NCBI GenBank assembly: GCA_027924585.1
Contig: BSBM01000252.1
Location: 7,936,001 to 8,000,000 of the forward strand
Direction of reading: 5' to 3'
Source of the DNA: Larix kaempferi
Lineage: Eukaryota > Streptophyta > Pinopsida > Pinales > Pinaceae
DNA: 64,000 nucleotides
In this document: positions 11,041 to 23,302 of the stretch, in pieces
Position numbering within the stretch: position 1 is the stretch's first letter
Layout: each line of letters opens with the position of its first letter
Notes under the pieces: model-generated
Seen by the model: only the letters and a program-made list of their open reading frames with translations
Database searches by the model: none
What the model was told of the DNA's origin: nothing
Translations under genes and position numbers: made by a program

Positions 11041-13849
11041 CTACGGCGTAAAGATGGTAATAACGTTATTTTATTTCGCAAATCATCATATCACGTATGT
11101 GTGGCCCATGGGGGAGTGGACAATAAGTACATTTGAAAGAATCTATGGCATGTCCTCCCTCGAGAGAGGGATAAATTTATTCAACCTTGTTCTCTTTACT
11201 TGATCGATAGTGTAATGATTTTTAATCTGACGGTGTTATTCGATTTCTCGAATATTGCAGAGTTCTAATGGAATTCGGGTTCTCATGGTCTGCTCGATTC
11301 CTCGATTATCACAGAGATCTTTTGGTATTCGACTTCATTGAAGTAAGAGGGTGGCCATGGATGGTCGCCTCAATTGGGAATGATTTCATTAGCAGAGATT
11401 CCCATCATGCCAGAATATGGATGCCTCTTTCAGACAGGATTGGTTTTGGCTTATATGTACCGGGGGTTTTGTCTTTGTAATGTACGTGCTTGCGTCTGGA
11501 GTGTACTCTCTTTTATACTGATAGAACGGTCAACGACAGTGGTTTGGGGTATTCCAGGTACTGAGGAATTTTATCATTTTGCCTCCAAGTGCTTATCTCT
11601 TGGGAATTTCTGTCATGTCATCTTCGTCCTTTGTTTACTAGGGAATCTATTTTCTGCAGCTTCTTAAAAGAATAGCGCGTCTCATCTCTTTCATGGTTTT
11701 ATAAAAGAGGCTGGATTGCCCTGTCATTCCCGGGTAGCGTCGTTCTGGAATTGGTCTTCTGCTATTAGAGTGCCCCCTTCTTTTGGCCCAGCTATTGGAT
11801 TTAGCTCAAGTGATTCCCAGTATGTCTGTGTAGCTGAGTTCTAAATTAGTTATAATAATAGAATCTACAAGCTTAGGTAACCCTCATCCTGCCCCTCTCT
11901 AATCCTGTAACTCTCCCCTCGGACCAGGAAAAGAATCAAATATGCATCTCCTTCCCTTCCCTTTCATAACAAGAGGCATAAATTCAGCTAAAAGAGCCCT
12001 AGGATTAAGGGGAAGAGGTCTTCTATTCAGAATATCAGTACTAGAGGCCAAAGGTGTTTAGATGGATTCAAGAAATTGACCAAACAATAATATGAAAGTC
12101 ACTCACTTAAAAGCCAAGATTTAGAGACCAATGAATACCTCTGATCTTTATTCTATGAATCCAACTATATCCACTTCAATGCATTAAATGAACATAAAAT
12201 TTCTTGGCAAACCTAGGTATTTACTTATTATAAACTATTTCCAAAACTTCCAACTGAGAATATCAAGCACCATTTCCAATTTATCCACTTTCAAGAGGAA
12301 TCTATATAATCTTGCAGCTTGCTAGGCTACATAGTCATTTGCATGTAAATTTGAAACTCCCTCTTAGCCTCTCTCCATGGTAGCCAAACAATAATTCTAA
12401 ATATCTTTCCAGCAAAAGATACCTTTCTTTGAGAACCACTTACATGAGCAGCTCAAATGATCTCCCAAGTAAAAATGTTAAGAGTAAGGAAGCTTCTAAA
12501 TCATCCATCATCCATTTCTTTGCCCTTCAGTCTTCAGACTCTAAGCGTTTATCACTTAAATCAATTGCCAAGTGTAAAGAAGCTTGTAATTTTAAGAACT
12601 TGGGCATTCGAAGCTGAAATACATCCCTAATGAGCCTTTAATCCAATCTTTATGAGTTGAAGTCAATGTATAATAATTTAGGATTGTTTGAGCCAGTATT
12701 TCTTTCGATGCAGTAAGAATTTGCTTAGTTGTTAAGAGAATCCCTTATGCACAATGTCTATCTACCGAAGTCCTCTATTTTTAATCTTTGGGTAAGTTAC
12801 ACACATTCCATGCAACCAAAAGGATCCAACATTTGTGCCTTCTTTTTATTGGAAATGCTGCTCATAGATTACGGGTGTCGTTCTGCTAAGCTGCTGCACT
12901 ATAGGGGGCGTTTCTGTGCTCTCAAAATCCTATGGGACTTGCCCCAGGTTTTTTTCGCACCCTGGTCTCCATGTTATTGGAAGCCCAATCACCTTGCTGC
13001 TTGCCACTAGGCCACACACCCATGCATTTCCTGATCACCTCACTAGGCCACACACCCATGCATTTCCTGATCACCTCAATATTTATGCCTCCTTTTTCTT
13101 GTGTGTATTGCTTCACTAGTTGATCTTCATTTTTGCATATTTTTCTCCGTTGAAGGATACAAGCATGTTGAGTAATAAATATAAGGAAAACTTACTATAA
13201 GACCGATATCTTTCACACTTGTACCATTTCTACAACTTTGTCTCCACCCTTTGAAGAAAAGTCGGAAATTTGCATGTGATACATCCACTCCAGATACAAT
13301 TTCAAGCTAAGCAACATGACATGTCCAACTGGGGGCTCGTGTTTGTATCCCACGTATCAGACATGAACACGTGTTGAACACATGCCCTAGATGTGTCTGT
13401 GAGAAGGGACCCGTGAGGCTTCTAAAAAACGTTTTTTCATTGTATTTTCTCACTTTCAGCTATATGGAAAGAGCTCACAGTCTCTCATTGTGCAGGTGAC
13501 AAGCTATGCGATTCTTCCATCTATGGTTCTAACTTCTAACTTCTAGTATCCACCCTATTTTGTTTTTGCCATTGGCATTCTCACCTACAGTAACAGTGAC
13601 TCAATATCTATGTAGTACATTCTGATTTTGATAACATCAAATGACTTTCATTTTGCTATAGCATCTGCAATGATGCCATCACCTTTAGTCGAGGTTGGTG
13701 TGGAACTATCCCGACAAGAACAACAAAACATCTGGACTTGTCCATCCCCCTCATTTCTTTCTACAAAAAGCATTTTAATAAAATACACAATGCGACTATT
13801 TACATGCTAACTTTATAATATATGCCATAGCATCAACAGTAGGGCTATT
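11041..13849. other. No supported gene; one 36-bp tandem duplication
   Basis: Short frames only, without a family signature. The one clear structure is a 36-bp unit (CACTAGGCCACACACCCATG and onward) repeated head to tail at 13,005-13,040 and 13,041-13,076. Confidence 0.5.
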
Positions 13850-14085
13850 GCAGCAGGAGTTCTTACTGAAAGAGAATCCTAGGTTCTATTCTCTCCTAGA
13901 AACTATTATACAATTATTTATAAATCATATTTTTTTATTGTTTTTTGGTTGAGAAAATGCTTTATTTGAATCTTGTTAAACTTGGCCAACTTATAATCTA
14001 GGGTTCTATGCTTGTAAGGGTTTGAACTTGAATCATTTGTACGGCAGTGCCCCATCTGAACAACTAGACCGAAGCCTGACAATAT
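13850..14085 (-). mobile_element. Probable tRNA-derived SINE
   Basis: Read on the minus strand, the right end gives a box-A-like GTCTAGTTGTTCAGATGGGG. About 35 bp later comes a box-B-like AAGTTCAAACCC (near 14,015-14,035). This spacing suits an internal pol III promoter. Tail and target-site duplications were not resolved. Confidence 0.35.
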
Positions 14086-14397
14086 TTTTTCAATATAAAA
14101 TGTTGTGTTTTTTAGTAGTACATTTTATAGGCACACTTAGGATTTTATGTTTACATTAAATATATAGAACAAAATGTTCTCTTCTTGCACTCTTCTTAAA
14201 ATCAGTAGTCATACAAATTTGTTTCCCTATTATATATTGGATGAAGATATAGTAGGATAAAAATATCAATATTTTGAGAAAATCTAATAATGGTTATGAT
14301 TCTGTTTAACTAGTGCATGCATCCAGCTGAATTTAGAAAATTTATAATTATTATCAACAGGGACCTAGCTGTAATATAGTCTTTATGAATGATACAG

Positions 14398-15148
14398 GAA
14401 ATATATCTAGAGTTCAATAACTCTTCCACAATGACTCTTCAAGACTTTATTATCATTTCGGGGGTACTTTATTTTGCTTTTGCCTTCTTAGTACCAAACT
14501 TGTCAGCAATGAGGATGTGGTGTGGGATTTCAGCATTCTTCACCTTCATATATATCGCTATACTGATGAAAATGTCAATATCGAATGGTAAGCGTGATTC
14601 TATCGTCCCTTTTTCATTTTTTTGGAATGTGTAAATGAAGCATTTGATTTTTGGGGAGCTGTGAATCCCAACTCTACATTAATGTGATACAAATACCCAA
14701 TTTAACGTTGGGGAAGAGAGGTTTTAACCTTGTACGCTTCCATGCAATAACAATGACTTTACCAATTGATCATGAACTAATCCCCCCATCCTCACTTTAT
14801 CATGCTAAAATGACATGATGGTAGTTCCATTTTCCATTTTATTATTTGGTTAAGAGTCTTATCATCTAAAAATCTTGAACTAACTTTGGAAATGCAACCT
14901 CATTTGTATACATCATAAGGTGGTAGATTTGAGATAAATCACCAATGATTCTCTAACTCACTCTTAACAAGAAACCAGAGATGAGTCAATGCTTTATATT
15001 GACATTATGGTTCAAATTATTTGTAGGCAAATCAAACTCAAAGAATTACAAACTGAATGGAACAAGCCAACAGAAGGTTTTTAATGCACTGAATGGAATT
15101 GCAGCAATCATTTTTGCAAGTAATAGTGGCATGGTTCCTGACCTTCAA
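14398..15148 (+). CDS. Proline/compatible-solute transporter-like gene, two internal exons
   Basis: Exon 1 is about 14,398-14,587, with acceptor ACAG before it and donor GTAAGC after. Exon 2 is 15,027-15,148, with acceptor TTGTAG and donor GTGAGT. Joined across a 439-bp intron in phase 1, they encode about 104 residues. The first part is a hydrophobic stretch (LQDFIIISGVLYFAFAFLVP, then LSAMRMWCGISAFF). The second has FNALNGIAAIIFASNSGMVP followed by DLQ. This matches the middle of plant AAAP-family proline-transporter-type permeases: membrane helices, then the conserved glycine-alanine-rich helix ending in a GM(L/V)P(D/E)xQ motif. Both exons are open and the splice sites are canonical. No upstream or downstream exons were found. 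A copia element lies 483 bp after exon 2, so this is either a gene with very long introns extending outside the window or a truncated relic. Confidence 0.65.
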
Positions 15149-15631
15149 GTGAGTGGCTAGCTCAATCAGTTTTGCATTCATATATTTTCAAGATTACATG
15201 TATATAGCTAGCTAAATTTGTCTCTCTCTCTATATGATTATACTTCTCATGTCTAGTAATACAAAATAAAGTACATGCATTTTATTCAAAAAAAGGATCA
15301 CAATAGCAGCTTTCACAAGTCTATGACTGATAATCATTCTGAATAAAGATGATCAAATTAAAAATGTGTAAATAGCAATCTTAAACTATTTTGTGATTAC
15401 ATATCCATACCTTACAAAAAGTGCCCTAGGCATAGATTAAGGAAATAAAACATATGATGAGCCAAGTGGCCTATAGTAGTCGTCCTTGTTATCTCTAAGA
15501 GAGGCTAGACAACATGACACATCGCCTATCACTTGCATAGACTATTCTCCTCAACTTCAGAATCCTTGAGGATGTAGGCCTGTTGGTATCTCCACCATAA
15601 AAGCATGGGTTATGCCCATAGATCAACATAT

Positions 15632-16244
15632 TGTTGAAGATTGTGTAACTTCGGAAGATATTCTTATTGTACTTCCTTCGGGAAACATTCATATTGTATT
15701 TGATCATGTAAAAACCCTAAAAGAAATCTAGACAAGTCGGCCCCACAGAAATCAGTGGGTAAATTGCCGCAAACAATGGGCAAAACTGCCCCAGTCAAGT
15801 CGACCCAGTTAGAGAAGTCAAGTCGGCCCAGTTAGGTAAAAAAGTCATGTTGTGACTAGTATAAATAGAGTGGCGCCTAGTTCATTTGGCACATCACACA
15901 CTCAAGCAAGTTCGCATGAGTAGAGAGAGAGATAAGTTCGCTTGGGAGAAAGAGTAGTTGCATTGAAGACATCTTATCTTGGGTTTTCTATCTTATCTTA
16001 TTCTCGGGATCTTGGTGTGAAAGAGCTTTTTCTCTTGATTGACATTGTACTTGTGACGAATCTATATTGAAGAAGTTTTGCTGGTTTTTTCCCGTGAGAG
16101 GGTTTTCCTAGGGTAAATCTGTGTACTCGTGTTTATGCTATGTTTGTCTATCTTTTAGTGATCGTATTGCATATGGTTATTGTGATAATATATAAATTGT
16201 TTGAAGATCTAACATAACCATTCTTGAAGTATAAAATTCTAACA
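15632..16244 (+). repeat. Copia-1 5' LTR (613 bp)
   Basis: Starts TGTTGAAGATTG and ends ATTCTAACA. The 3' LTR is colinear but differs by several substitutions and a small extra TATTCTTATT segment, so the insertion is not recent. AGTATAAATAGAG near 15,859 is a good TATA box. Confidence 0.9.
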
Positions 16245-16256
16245 TGGTATCAAAGC
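16245..16256 (+). other. Copia-1 primer-binding site
   Basis: TGGTATCAAAGC directly follows the 5' LTR. It matches the usual initiator-methionine tRNA primer site of plant copia elements with one mismatch. Confidence 0.85.
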
Positions 16257-16725
16257 TAGCCTGAAAGAAGACTTTGTGCAGATGAAACTGCTGGAAGTGA
16301 AAACTAGGGTTTTTTGTTTTGGAAGCTTTTCACCACAGATTGGCCTGAAAGGGAGGTCAATCTAATTCTCCCTAGGAGGGCACATCTTCCTATGGAGGCA
16401 AATTATAGATCCGAGAATTTTCAATTTTTGACCTAATTTTGCAGAAACTGCCGCAACTGTAGAAATTAGGGTTTCCAATTTTTGGCAGTTTTGCCCATAG
16501 TTTCGGAAGAAGAATACCTTTGCTCAACTCGCCTTAGGAAGGCACATCTCTCTCTCAACTCAGATTTGCAAGATTCCAAAGTTGGAAAATTAGGGTTTCT
16601 TTGACAAACCCTAGGTCAACCAAGAAGTAGATTTCAGAAGGCATTAAAGCAAGCACTTGGTTGGAGCATCTCTATTGGTAAGTACTATTACCTTTATTTC
16701 CATTTAAGGTTCTCATTTTATCAAG

Positions 16726-17300
16726 ATGATGAACAATACCAAGCTTGAGGATAAGCTTGAAGGAACTGAGAACTTCCGAGCCTGGAAGTATAGAGTACTG
16801 TGCATTCTAGAAGAGAATGAAAGGAGGAAGTTGCAGAGCCAGAGGGAGATGAAGACAAGGCTAGACACATGAAGAATATAGTTAGGGCCAAGAGGATCAT
16901 TGCTGACTCCATCAAGGATCACTTGATCCCCCATGTTTAATCATTGAAGACTCCCATGGAGATGTTTGGTGCATTGAAGAGACTATATGAAGGAAAGAAC
17001 ATTAATAGGAAGATGACCTTGGGAACTCAACTCAAGGGTGTGAAGATGCGGAACTCAGGAAGTATCCAATCCTATTTCACAAGGGTCTCTGAAATCAAAG
17101 AACAATTAGAAGCTATTGGAGACCATGATGAAGAAGCATAATTGGTGATGACTACTTTAAATTGTCTCCCAAGATCATGGGAATCATTCATTCAAGGGAT
17201 TTGTTCTAGAAGGAAGCTCACCAAATTCAGTAGACTATGGGAAAATTGTACACAAGAAGAAGCTAGAGAAGAGAAGATGGGTGAAGATGACAATTAAGCC
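16726..17300 (+). pseudogene. Copia-1 gag, broken
   Basis: Starts MMNNTKLEDKLEGTENFRAW, the typical copia gag N-terminus. After a stop following 'TRLDT' and a frame change it continues with KNINRKMTLGTQLKG and IQSYFTRVSEIKEQLEAIGD (gag polyprotein of copia type, UBN2-like). Homology continues to about 17,300 (SWESFIQGI, KLTKFSRLWE). The C-terminal CCHC zinc knuckle expected next is absent. Gag would form the particle and bind the RNA. Confidence 0.8.
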
Positions 17301-17429
17301 TTAGCAGCTCATGCAAAGAAGGAAGATAACAAGAAAGAAGAACACTCCTGCAAGAAGCCTAGAAGATTCCTCAAGTGATGAAGAATATTTCTTGAACTTT
17401 TGATGATACAGTGGTAATTAGAGAGCAAG

Positions 17430-17690
17430 AGGGAGGCTCGTACAAATTAAAAGGCCAACCAGATCAAGCATTGGTTCATGACACTATGGAACCAAGTGAA
17501 CTATGGCACAGAAGGCTTGCATATATATACACTACAAGGCTTTACCGATCGTGAGCAAAATGGTGACTGGTCTACCCGAGATCCAGACAAAACATTATGG
17601 TGTATGTAAAGGATGTGAAGAATCCGTTTCCAAGCAAAAGGAGATCTTGAATCCACTAGATGAGGACCAAGGATGAAGACTTAAAAAAGT
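17430..17690 (+). pseudogene. Copia-1 gag-pre-integrase remnant
   Basis: A frame containing ELWHRRLAYI matches the gag-pre-integrase motif, followed by pieces resembling the 'C..C..GK..K.PFP' segment. Stops and frame changes interrupt it. The integrase catalytic core expected downstream is deleted; 17,700-18,250 has no recognisable coding content. Confidence 0.65.
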
Positions 17691-18290
17691 TCTAGACTAG
17701 ATGAAGAGGAAGATCAAGGTCTTCAAAATCAGATGATGGAGAAGAGTACGCTTCCAAAAACTCCAGTAACTTCTGCAAGGATGCATAAACTAAGAGGGAG
17801 CCTACAAAACACATGAAAGATAAGTATTTACTGTCATTTGAATTCCTGAGTATTTTGAAGGATATTGCTCGTAACAGTTACATGTAGATTTGTGATACAA
17901 TTTTCTTTTATGCATTTATATATGACTAAGATTGACTAACGGTAGGCTCATGTAGTGCATGTTATGAGTAAATTGCCTAGAGTGCTGCACAACATTCCAT
18001 GAGCCATTGTTGCTTGTCTAGAATGAAACCTCTTTGCTAACATGTTGAGAGCAGTGCACGCTCTTAATAGTATGTTCTGGTAGAGATGGAAGGCATCTAG
18101 ATAGTTACCGTGTGTATACGGGATATGGATGAGTGTTGTGTTGAAGCATTGGCTAAGATGTATTGGTTACATGAATGTGTACATTATGCATAAGAAGTTG
18201 TCATTACATGGAATGTTACTAATCACATGACTAAATTTGACTTAAAGAAAAGATCGTGTGCTTTGAACTACAAGAGAAGGATAATAAGAC

Positions 18291-18830
18291 TTGTTCCAAA
18301 GAACAAGTGATGACTGCTCAGTTGTGACCTTCAAGAAGAAGATTTACAAATTCAAGCATACTCCAGAAGTACAAGGCAAGGTTCATGGTTTCTCTCAGAA
18401 AGAGGGGGTCGATTATGACGAGATGTGTGCTCCTGTAACAAGATACACTTTCGATGAGAGCTATACTTGCGATAGCTGCAGTGATGAAGTGGAAGGTACA
18501 CCAGATGGACGTGAAGACAACTTTCTTGAATGGTGTAGTAGAAGAAGAAGTGTATGTGGAGTAGCCACAAGGATTCGAGACACATGACTGGCAGACACAT
18601 GTGTGCAAGTTGAAGAAGGCCTTGTACGAATTAAAATAGGCACCCAGGATGTGGTACGACAGGATTGATGGATTTCTGACGAGCTTGGGCTTTACCAAAA
18701 GTAAAGTATATTCCAACCTTTACTTCAAGGTTGAGGATGGAAAACCAATGATACTACTTTTGTATGTAGAAGAAGAAACTTGTCACAGAATTCGAGATGA
18801 AAGACCTAGGTATGATGCACTACTTTTTAG
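18291..18830 (+). pseudogene. Copia-1 reverse transcriptase, active site deleted
   Basis: Segments FSQKEGVDYDEMCAPVTRYT, HDWQTHVCKLKKALY and MWYDRIDGFLTSLGF are diagnostic of the copia RVT_2 domain. At about 18,760-18,785 the frame reads LLLYVEEE where the family has the YVDD catalytic motif. The two aspartates and the following residues are deleted and the frame shifts before DLGMMHYFLGLEVW. The enzyme could not be active. Confidence 0.8.
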
Positions 18831-19683
18831 GTCTTGAGGTGTGGCAGAATCCAAAAGAGATTTTCCTTAGCCAAGGAAAATATGCAGTAGAGATCCTGAA
18901 GAGATTCAGGATGATGGATTGTAAGGCCATGGCCACACCAACGGCATCGAATTTGAAGTTGTTGTGTGATACTTCTTCAGAGATAGTGGATGCCACAGTA
19001 TACATACAGATGATTGGTTCGTTGATGTACTTAACGAACACGAGGCCAAATATATGCTTTGTGGTGAACACATTGAGTCAGTGCATGGTAGAGCCGAGAC
19101 GTGTTCACTTGATTGCGGCAAAGCATGTGTTGAGGTACCTGAGGGGTACAATTGATTATGGGATCAGATATGCGACAGATCATAAGATTAACCTGCAGGG
19201 TTATGTTGATGCGGATTGGGTCGGTAGTGTCACAGACAGGAAGAGCACTTTAGGATGCTGCTTCAGTTTGGGATCAGGCATGATCTCCTTGTTCAGTAGG
19301 AAGCAGACTAGAGTGGCACTCAGTACAGCCGAAGCAGAGTACATGGCAGCTTGTTCAGCTAGCTGTGAAGCAGTGTGGCTTCGGAAGTTACTTGTAGGAT
19401 TGTTTGATCTCGAGTTAGATGCGACTTGTATTTTCAGCGACAACCAGAGTTGTGTGAAGTTGTCTGAGAACCTAGTGTTTCATGACAAGTTGAAGCACAT
19501 CGAGATCAGGTACCACTGTATCAGGGATATGGTGTAGAGAAGAGCAGTGAGGCTCCAGTATGTGGCGATAGACAAGCAGATTGCCAATGTGTTGACCAAG
19601 CCTCTGTCAAGAGTGAAGTTTGAGTACTTTAGGGACAAGCTTGGAGTTGTCCAGATCGATAATCCTCGAAAGAGGGAGGGATG
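18797..19683 (+). pseudogene. Copia-1 RT C-terminus and RNase H
   Basis: An open frame of 246 residues (to 19,537) covers the end of RT (MKDLGMMHYFLGLEVWQ) and copia RNase H (YVDADWVGSVTDRKST, LSTAEAEYMA, SDNQSCVKL). After one TAG the same frame continues with QIANVLTKPLSRVKFEYFRD, the usual C-terminal tail, ending near the purine tract. It is the best preserved part of this element. Confidence 0.85.
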
Positions 19684-19710
19684 AGCAACATAGCACATGT
19701 GAGATGCAGG

Positions 19711-20240
19711 TAGTCACATAGTGACGTAATTTGTGCTCCTAGGCGGGTCTCCACTTGAGGTGATGTGGTAGTGGGTGGTCACTTCGGTGATGTAATGAGG
19801 GCTCCTGGACTACACTCACGAGGATGTAGTAGGTAGTCACGTTGGTGACGTAATTGAGTCTCCTGACTGCTGGTGCTATGTTGGGCATACACGACATGTG
19901 CAAAGATGCAGGTGGTCACTGGGTGACGTAATTCGTGGTCCTGGGCTGTTCTCCACATGATGTGACATGATAGCAGGTGGTCACTTGGTGATGTAATTTG
20001 TGCTCCTAGGCTATAATTACGAGGTTCGTGTTGCCGAGATTTGTGAAGACGCAGGTGGTCACTGGGTGACATAATTCGTGGTCCTAGGTTGTTCTCCACA
20101 TGATGAGATGTGACGTGCTAGCGGGTAGTCACTTCGATGACGTAATTTGGGCTCCTAGGCTACACTCACGAGATGATTTGGACACGAGTGTGGTAACGCA
20201 GGTGGTCGTTGTGGCATTGTAATATGAGCTCCTGTGTTGG
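19711..20240 (+). repeat. Tandem array with repeated GTCAC...GTGACGTAAT boxes
   Basis: Between the pol end and the 3' LTR, a module GGTGGTCACTNNGTGACGTAAT followed by TGGTCCTAGGCT-type sequence recurs eight times at about 58-78-bp intervals. The TGACGTAAT (or TGATGTAAT, TGACATAAT) cores are at 19,722, 19,788, 19,846, 19,924, 19,989, 20,067 and 20,138, with a degenerate one near 20,205. TGACGT is a known plant bZIP-type core; a regulatory role here is inference. Confidence 0.75.
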
Positions 20241-20337
20241 ACCCACTTGATGGCTTGCTCGTACAGAACTTCTAGTGATGTATAGATTCGAGAGAGATGT
20301 CATAAGTCAATGGTCAGAGTATAGAGTTGCAGCAGTA

Positions 20338-20400
20338 GTGATAATGATGATGATGATGATGATGATGACGACGATGAAGACAATGATGACGATGATGATC
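20338..20400. repeat. GATGAT microsatellite
   Basis: An imperfect GAT/GAC trinucleotide run in copia-1, just upstream of the polypurine tract AAGAGGGAG (20,426-20,434). Confidence 0.85.
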
Positions 20401-20434
20401 GTGCCAGAAGAATACCTTCCTTGTTAAGAGGGAG

Positions 20435-21056
20435 TGTTGAAGATTGTGTAACTTCGAAAGATATTCTTATTGTATTCTTATTGTACTTCCTTTGGGAAAT
20501 ATTCATATTGTATTTGATCATGTAAAAACCCTAAAGGAAATATAGACAAGTCGGCCCCACAAAAATCAGTGGGTAAACTGCCCCAAACAATGGGCAGTCT
20601 GCCCTAAACAATGGGCAAAACTACCCCAGTCAAGTCGGCCCAGTTAAAAAGGTCATGTTGTGACTAATATAAATAGAGTGGTGCCTAGCTCATTTGGCAC
20701 ATCACTCACTCAAGCAAGTTTGCATGAGTAGAGAGAGAGAGACAAGTTTGCTTGGGAGAAAGAGTAGCTGCAATGAAGACATCTTATCTTGGGTTTTCTA
20801 TCTTATCTTATTCTCGGGATCTTTGTGTGAAAGAGCTTTTGCTTTTGATTGACATTGTACTTGTGACGAATCTATATTGAAGAAGTTTTGTTGGTTTTTT
20901 CCCGTGAGAGGGTTTTCCCAGGGTAAATCTTTGTGTACTCTTGTTTATGCTATGCTTGTCTATCTTTCAGTGATCCTATTGCATATGGTTATTGTGATAA
21001 TATATAAATTGTTTGAATATCTAACATAACCATCCTTGAAGTATAAAATTCTAACA
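20435..21056 (+). repeat. Copia-1 3' LTR (622 bp)
   Basis: Starts TGTTGAAGATTG right after the purine tract AAGAGGGAG and ends ATTCTAACA before the target-site duplication CATAT. Confidence 0.9.
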
Positions 21057-21061
21057 CATAT

Positions 21062-22858
21062 AACATATATGACATATAATATGATTCTATCATTGTATTC
21101 TAGACTAACACAAGTATATTTATCATGTGTAGGAATATCTTCCATAATTCAGTATAAGGGTTCTTTCTAGTATATAGAGGTGACAAGTTTTCTCAAAGTA
21201 AGGCATCATAAGGCATCATAGATAATTATCAACAATTACATATCCAATGTTTATTAATTTTTATGTAGAAGGTGTTTTACTTCTATTAAGATGGCAAAGA
21301 GTTCCAAGTTATTTTTGAAGGACATACAACTTGTGTGATCCATTACCAAGAAATAGTGTGCTTCCCATTATCTTACGCATATTGCACACAATTCATTATA
21401 TTTAATTGTTTCTATGAATATAACAATTATTTTCTCAATATTTCATGGTTTTCTACTTTTTGGGCTATAATATGTTGTACTGTATAGATTATTGGCTCCC
21501 AAACTCCACAATACCACACAATATGATAAAATATATCAAAAAAATAGAGAACGTAGAAATATTTAGAAATTACCATAATATGTAGAAGATAGCTCAATGC
21601 AATTAGTTGTGTATAATTTACAAAAGATAATGGAAAATATACTATTTCTAAGTGATGCAAGAGTATACAACATTTATACACTATCAATTGTACAGATATA
21701 GGAGTTGTTGGTCATTTGTCACTACATTAGAGCTTCTCAAACCCGACTTCTAGAAGCTAGTTAATTTTAAGTAGGTTTATTGATTAACCAAATTGCATTG
21801 TAGGTCCTCATGAACTTAAAATCTTTTCCTCTAAACAATATTGGGATCAAGATCCTCTTCTAACCCTTTTGATCAATTAAAGACCAATTGATCAAAAGTG
21901 ATGAATTTTGTGACTTGTTTCTCCTTACATCTAGAGGAGATGGTCATTCCTAAATTTGTCATCCATCTTCAAAACTGATCGCTAACACCTATAAAAGTAG
22001 GAACTGTTTTGTGAAGGCATTTGAATTTGCTGCCTTCTATCAACCTATTCTACTTAAAAATGAAGTGTATCATAGTTGTTGTGCACATCCATCCATTAAA
22101 AATTTACACAAGATCATTTGATATATGTAAATCTACGATTCTACTAATAATGATGTCCCAATATTTACACCCTTAACCTACAAGTACAACTAGTAGGCAA
22201 TAGAATACATACAACTTGGAGAAGAGTATAATTTTAAGTTTTTAACATAAATTCACATGCTTGGCAGCCACTGCCCCCTCCCCTTGGTCATTTGGCTTAC
22301 CAAGAAACACTTATCCACCATTTCTGAAGTTCCCATAGTTCAGTGAAATGATGTTAGACAACCTTAAGATTGCCTTAAAGAGGTTATAAATAGTTGAAAC
22401 CTGGTCAAAAGAGTAGAGCTTAAGACCTGGGTAAACTTAGGTGTAATGGTTGAAAATTTTGTCCTTGCTACAATCTCATGGATATCTTGTTTAACGCAGT
22501 GCTTGTCACGAAAGCCACCAAATATTGGAAAGTGGGTTTTCTTACATTTCTATCAGATAACATGTAAGTTGCGTGAAATGTGGAAATAGATACGCCAGAA
22601 ATGTGACACCCACCAACCCAAATTTGGAAACACACTGTTTAAAAATACAAAAATATCAAATTATAGAATTTATTTAAATAGCACATTATCTTGCAAATTT
22701 GAATAAAAATGTGTTAGGATATTTCAATACTCCATCCTTATCCTACCTAGCATTATTTATTTTTCCTAGTTGTTGATGATGTCATTTGCCCCCTAGTGGT
22801 GTGCAGATGTCATCCGAGATCCATCTACCACCTTCTGAGCCTTGCATGCATCATTTTA
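21062..22858. other. No supported gene
   Basis: AT-rich sequence following copia-1. I looked for later exons of the transporter here and found none. The stretch near 22,600-22,850 (minus strand) may be the far part of an older LTR that solo LTR A entered. Confidence 0.45.
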
Positions 22859-23104
22859 GGCCCTGTTTCTGCCTGGAATCACACCTGGGAAAACGCGACA
22901 AAAATCTTCAAGCCATTGGTGTGGCCTTGGGGGCAAGATAGAGTCAATTGCTGTCACCTGAAACTCGACTCCTTCGTTTAGGCTTACTCCTAGCGAAGCC
23001 AAGGGGTGTGGACCCTAAAAAGTAAAAATAAAATCTAAGGTGTTTAATCTATGAAAGATAAAGCAACTAATCTAGGAGTTAGAAAAATTTATTTTCAAGA
23101 ACAA

Positions 23105-23302
23105 AGCACTATAAAAGATAAAATCATTCATTGTCCCACATCATCATTATCATTTGATACATAACATCCATCATCATAAAATATCCAATAATAAGACCAG
23201 TGCAGCACTATAAAAGATAAAATCATTCATTGTCCCACATCATCATTATCATTTGATACATAACATCCATCATCATAAAATATCCAATAATAAGGCCAGT
23301 GC
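23105..23302. repeat. 99-bp tandem duplication inside solo LTR A
   Basis: AGCACTATAAAAGATAAAAT begins at 23,105 and again at 23,204. The two 99-bp copies differ by very few bases (AAGACCAGTG versus AAGGCCAGTG). Other LTRs of the family lack it. Confidence 0.85.

Larger units (their letters stand above)
15632..21056 (+). mobile_element. Copia-1: full-length LTR retrotransposon, defective
   Basis: A 5,425-bp element bounded by direct LTRs that start TGTTGAAG and end TTCTAACA. It is flanked by the 5-bp target-site duplication CATAT (15,627-15,631 and 21,057-21,061). The order is 5' LTR, primer site, gag, gag-pre-integrase, reverse transcriptase, RNase H, tandem array, polypurine tract, 3' LTR, as in Ty1/copia. 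The zinc knuckle and nearly all of integrase are missing. Stops and frameshifts break every domain, so it cannot move by itself. It sits 3' of the transporter exons in the same orientation. Confidence 0.92.
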
